This document shows positions 5,976 through 9,440 of a stretch of DNA of 9,440 nucleotides, piece by piece. The DNA lies in the NCBI GenBank assembly GCA_015489055.1, contig WFMO01000215.1, positions 1 through 9,440 of the forward strand, given 5' to 3'. The stretch comes from Helicobacteraceae bacterium. GTDB taxonomy: Bacteria; Campylobacterota; Campylobacteria; Campylobacterales; Sulfurimonadaceae. Within the stretch, counting starts at the first letter, position 1; each line of letters starts with the position of its first letter. Below the pieces are notes generated by a model. The model was not told the origin of the DNA and ran no database searches. It was given only the letters and a program-made list of their open reading frames with translations. Both the position numbers and the translations under genes were made by a program.

Positions 5976-6706
5976 TTTATAGGCTCTTTGGCTGATAAAT
6001 TCACAATATATTCTGAAGTAATACCTTTTGGATTTTTTGGAAAAACAACATTCATAAGCACTCCTTGTAGTCTATTGATCTCATCATTAAACATTTCATT
6101 GCCAGAATATACAAGCACCTTATAGCTTAGTAACATTCCGTTTGCACCCAAACGTAGCAAAACCTGTGCTGTCTGACCTTGCGTGTTTGCTGGCGGTATA
6201 AAATGATTGTAAACAATTGCTGTAATTTTAGCCTTATATTTATTTACTTTTTGGCCTGATGATGTCGTTAATGTTTTATTGTCATTAACTGTCTTGCGTA
6301 TTGCGACTGTTTGATGTATGAATTTTAGGTCATTTTTATTCTTATTTAGAGAAATTTTTTTAGACAGCACCTGAATAATTTTATTATCTAACTTTTTATC
6401 AGATTTGGTACGTTTTGCATGTAAGGATTTGGTCCATACATTTGAAAACAAAGATTGGATGCTAGGTTGAGGCTTTAAGGAGCTAATAGAATGAGTGGCA
6501 AGATTGATATGACGTTTTTTTGTACTGCTATGCACTTTTTTTTGAGGTAAAATAATAGATACAGATATAGCTTTATTTTCAGTTAATGCGTATGTAGATA
6601 TTTTTCTAGAAAAAAACAGCATATAAATAAAAATAGAACATGCCATAAAAAACATAGCTAGTGCAATCAACCCGCTACCGATAAAATATTGTTTGTTAGT
6701 ATCCAT
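5972..6706 (-). CDS. tolA: TolA-like (TonB C-terminal fold) inner-membrane transducer
   Basis: This protein should carry energy from TolQ/TolR across the periplasm to TolB and Pal. The 244 residues have a short cytoplasmic N-terminus, one membrane segment (about 9-32), a Lys/Ser/Asn-rich periplasmic linker (about 55-155), and a C-terminal domain (about 157-240) of the TonB/TolA fold. That domain contains GQTAQVLLRLGANGMLLSYK, SGNEMFNDEI and NVVFPKNPKGI. The linker lacks both the Pro-Glu/Pro-Lys repeats of TonB and the long Ala-rich helix of E. coli TolA (421 residues), so it is a compact version. Equivalent genes are often labelled TonB; placement between tolR and tolB makes a TolA role more likely, which is inference. 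It overlaps tolR by 11 bases and tolB by 4. No ribosome-binding site is evident, suggesting coupled translation from tolR. Confidence 0.8.
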   Translation of the reverse strand: MDTNKQYFIGSGLIALAMFFMACSIFIYMLFFSRKISTYALTENKAISVSIILPQKKVHSSTKKRHINLATHSISSLKPQPSIQSLFSNVWTKSLHAKRTKSDKKLDNKIIQVLSKKISLNKNKNDLKFIHQTVAIRKTVNDNKTLTTSSGQKVNKYKAKITAIVYNHFIPPANTQGQTAQVLLRLGANGMLLSYKVLVYSGNEMFNDEINRLQGVLMNVVFPKNPKGITSEYIVNLSAKEPIK

Positions 6707-7097
6707 TTGTTGCTAAAGACACCTGAGCAAAACCTGCTCTTTTTACTGAAGCCAAAACAGACATAACCGTACCATATCCCAAGGATTTATCTGCGCTAAT
6801 CGTTACTGTTGCTTTTTTGTTTAAATGCTGTGAAAAAACTTGGAAATTGTCCGCAAAAGAGTTAAATTCAAACTTATTTTTATTGACTGTAATCTGCTTA
6901 TGCTTATTTATCGTTATCAATACAGGAGGTGCTTTTGTCATCTCTTTTTGTGCAGAACCCTGCGGGAGCTTAATTAGCTCCTGATAAACAATATTTGGTG
7001 TAATAATCATAAGTATTGCTAATAATACAAGCATTACGTCAACTAGTGGCGTAATATTTAACTCGGGTTTTTCGTCCCAATCATAATCGTGATACAT
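6696..7097 (-). CDS. tolR: TolR/ExbD-family proton-channel subunit
   Basis: TolR/ExbD works with TolQ/ExbB as an inner-membrane proton channel that energises TolA. The 133 residues show the N-terminal motif ELNITPLVDVMLVLLAILMI with the single membrane helix (about 17-38) and its essential proton-carrying aspartate, Asp20 (equivalent to Asp23 of E. coli TolR). A periplasmic domain (about 58-130) ends SADKSLGYGTVMSVLASVKRAGFAQVSLAT, which is typical of the family. Length is normal. The ATG overlaps the tolQ stop as TAATG, with AAAAG 7 bases upstream, and the 3' end overlaps the TolA-like gene by 11 bases. Sequence alone does not separate TolR from ExbD; the neighbouring tolB and pal favour TolR. 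Confidence 0.93.
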   Translation of the reverse strand: MYHDYDWDEKPELNITPLVDVMLVLLAILMIITPNIVYQELIKLPQGSAQKEMTKAPPVLITINKHKQITVNKNKFEFNSFADNFQVFSQHLNKKATVTISADKSLGYGTVMSVLASVKRAGFAQVSLATNGY

Positions 7098-7669
7098 TAG
7101 TCAACTTTTCTAGCTAGAAGCGAATCGCTTTGCATACGCAAAAATCCAGATAGTTCGAATGCCTTTCTCTTTAAAATCTGATGATAAGTATAAGCAAAAA
7201 TAGCGACGAAAATACCCGTAGCAGTAGCAACGAGGGCATCTGAAACACCAGAAGCAATAACGGCCATAATCCCTGCCGATCGTCCTAAGTGACCAAATGC
7301 CTCCAAGATAGAGACAACCGTACCAAACAAACCAATAAACGGAGATGTTGAAGCAATGATAGATAAAAGCGTTAAACCTTTTGTTGCTTCTTTAGTGCCA
7401 GCGTAATTCGCCAGATCAAATATTTCCTTTTTGAAAAATTTTGAACCCATATTAATAAAATTACTTAAAAATGAGTATTCAGCAACATTGGTAGAACCCA
7501 TAAGCAGCGTCTCAAGAGAGCGATTTTCTTTAGATATCCAACTGTTTAATATCAATAATCTATAAAAAAATACCCAATTTATAACAAAAAAATATAAACC
7601 TAATACACCTAGGACAAATAGTGTTATAAAATGACTTCTTATGTAAAAGTCCATGATAGCATTTATCAT
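7097..7669 (-). CDS. tolQ: TolQ/ExbB-family (MotA/TolQ/ExbB) proton-channel subunit
   Basis: The partner of TolR in the proton-driven motor of the Tol system, located in the inner membrane. The 190 residues have three membrane helices: about 13-38, 98-124 and 132-162. The signature stretch is LLSIIASTSPFIGLFGTVVSILEAF, with Thr116 in GLFGT, followed by VIASGVSDALVATATGIFVAIFA with Thr149. These correspond to the channel threonines of E. coli TolQ (145 and 178). It is about 40 residues shorter than E. coli TolQ, mostly in the cytoplasmic loop and tail. ATG at 7669-7667 is chosen because TAGGA, which includes the atpC stop codon, lies 7 bases upstream; Met6 has no such site. Only 9 bases separate it from atpC, so it is probably transcribed with the ATP synthase genes. 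Confidence 0.93.
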   Translation of the reverse strand: MINAIMDFYIRSHFITLFVLGVLGLYFFVINWVFFYRLLILNSWISKENRSLETLLMGSTNVAEYSFLSNFINMGSKFFKKEIFDLANYAGTKEATKGLTLLSIIASTSPFIGLFGTVVSILEAFGHLGRSAGIMAVIASGVSDALVATATGIFVAIFAYTYHQILKRKAFELSGFLRMQSDSLLARKVD

Positions 7670-7678
7670 GACAATATC

Positions 7679-8074
7679 CTACATCAACACCTGCGAAGCT
7701 AAATTTTCCAGCTTAGCAGACACAGATGCCATAACAGAAGCAGAAGGAGCTACGCTATGCATCAACTCTTTAGCATCATCAATAGATTTTGCTATACTGC
7801 TTTGAGTATCACCCTTAATAGCAACTGCACCATCAGCTAAAACCGTTACATGATCACTATCTACTTGCACAACCCCCCAATCAACTAAAACAGCTTCGAT
7901 AGAGTTATCTTCTTTAGTAACCTCGATAACACCTGTTTGAAGTAAAGTTGTAACAGTAGAGTGATGCGCCAAAATACCAAATTCACCCTCTTCTCCCGGA
8001 AAAGTCGCTTCAATGACATTGTCATGAAATATAACACCGTTTGGTGTTAAAATCTCAAGCTCAAACATATCCAT
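7679..8074 (-). CDS. atpC: F1Fo ATP synthase epsilon subunit
   Basis: The epsilon subunit sits on the gamma stalk of F1, couples rotation to catalysis and can inhibit ATP hydrolysis through its C-terminal helices. The 131 residues show the N-terminal beta-sandwich (about 1-85), with FELEILTPNGVIF, ATFPGEEGEFGILAHHSTVTTLLQTGVI and VLVDWGVVQVDSDHVTVLADGAV. A helical C-terminus follows (about 92-131), close to the family's 130-140 residues. AAAGGA at 8086-8081 lies 6 bases before the ATG; Met3 is a less likely start. It follows atpD by 27 bases and precedes tolQ by 9, with no terminator-like stem after it, so the ATP synthase operon appears to read through into the tol genes. Confidence 0.96.
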   Translation of the reverse strand: MDMFELEILTPNGVIFHDNVIEATFPGEEGEFGILAHHSTVTTLLQTGVIEVTKEDNSIEAVLVDWGVVQVDSDHVTVLADGAVAIKGDTQSSIAKSIDDAKELMHSVAPSASVMASVSAKLENLASQVLM

Positions 8075-8101
8075 TAGTCATCCTTTATCAATTTATTTGA
8101 G

Positions 8102-9440
<1,339 letters not shown>

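Noticed and set aside
6965..6981. Inverted repeat GGAGCT-TAATT-AGCTCC in tolR
   Set aside because: Only 6-base arms within coding sequence and no T-run on the sense strand; expected by chance at this length.
7097..7669. ExbB/ExbD/TonB iron-uptake system as the identity of the 5972-7669 genes
   Set aside because: The families cannot be separated by sequence alone, but direct overlap with tolB and the adjacent pal and cpoB-like genes favours the Tol system.

Overview
This window is one tightly packed block of genes, all read from the minus strand. It runs from the ATP synthase beta subunit at the right edge (transcriptionally first) to the first codons of an MTA/SAH nucleosidase at the left edge. 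By eye it is AT-rich (roughly two thirds A+T, not counted). The order atpD, atpC, tolQ, tolR, tolA-like, tolB, pal, cpoB-like, slyD, (regulator), fabD, (nitrilase), mtnN matches the order I recall for Campylobacterota (Epsilonproteobacteria; in Campylobacter jejuni roughly Cj0107 to Cj0117). Protein details agree, such as a Pal with a GNCD motif and a CWxxNRRVDFKL ending, and a CpoB-like protein with AFGAG...PYGL after its signal peptide. The two genes in parentheses are not in the C. jejuni block as I remember it. They suggest a free-living, Sulfurimonas-like lineage rather than a host-adapted Campylobacter, but the genus is inference.

Layout in order of transcription: 9440-7679 holds the end of the F1Fo ATP synthase operon (atpD without its first ~20 codons, then atpC). 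7669-3087 is a complete Tol-Pal envelope system: a proton channel TolQ/TolR, a TonB/TolA-like transducer, the TolB propeller, the Pal lipoprotein and a coiled-coil/TPR protein of the YbgF/CpoB type. 3010-767 holds the SlyD peptidyl-prolyl isomerase, a small AAA+/Fis-type DNA-binding protein and FabD of fatty-acid synthesis. 763-1 holds a nitrilase-fold amidase resembling the glutaminase domain of NAD synthetase, then the start of mtnN. Gaps are tiny: there are start/stop overlaps at tolQ/tolR, tolR/tolA, tolA/tolB, slyD/regulator and nitrilase/mtnN. The largest gaps are 76 bases before slyD and 60 before pal, and no gap exceeds 300 bases.

Functionally, the ATP synthase makes or uses proton motive force and the Tol machine spends it on outer-membrane constriction and integrity; the rest is envelope and housekeeping metabolism. 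I see no transposon, CRISPR, tRNA/rRNA or phage signal, and no wholly new system. The points most worth a second look are: the NtrC-derived regulator that has kept its ATP loop and Fis helix but lost the sigma-54 contact loop; a perfect GAAA-loop hairpin at the slyD/regulator junction; a partial direct repeat at the end of the regulator gene; the stand-alone glutaminase-like nitrilase; and a good internal promoter in front of pal.
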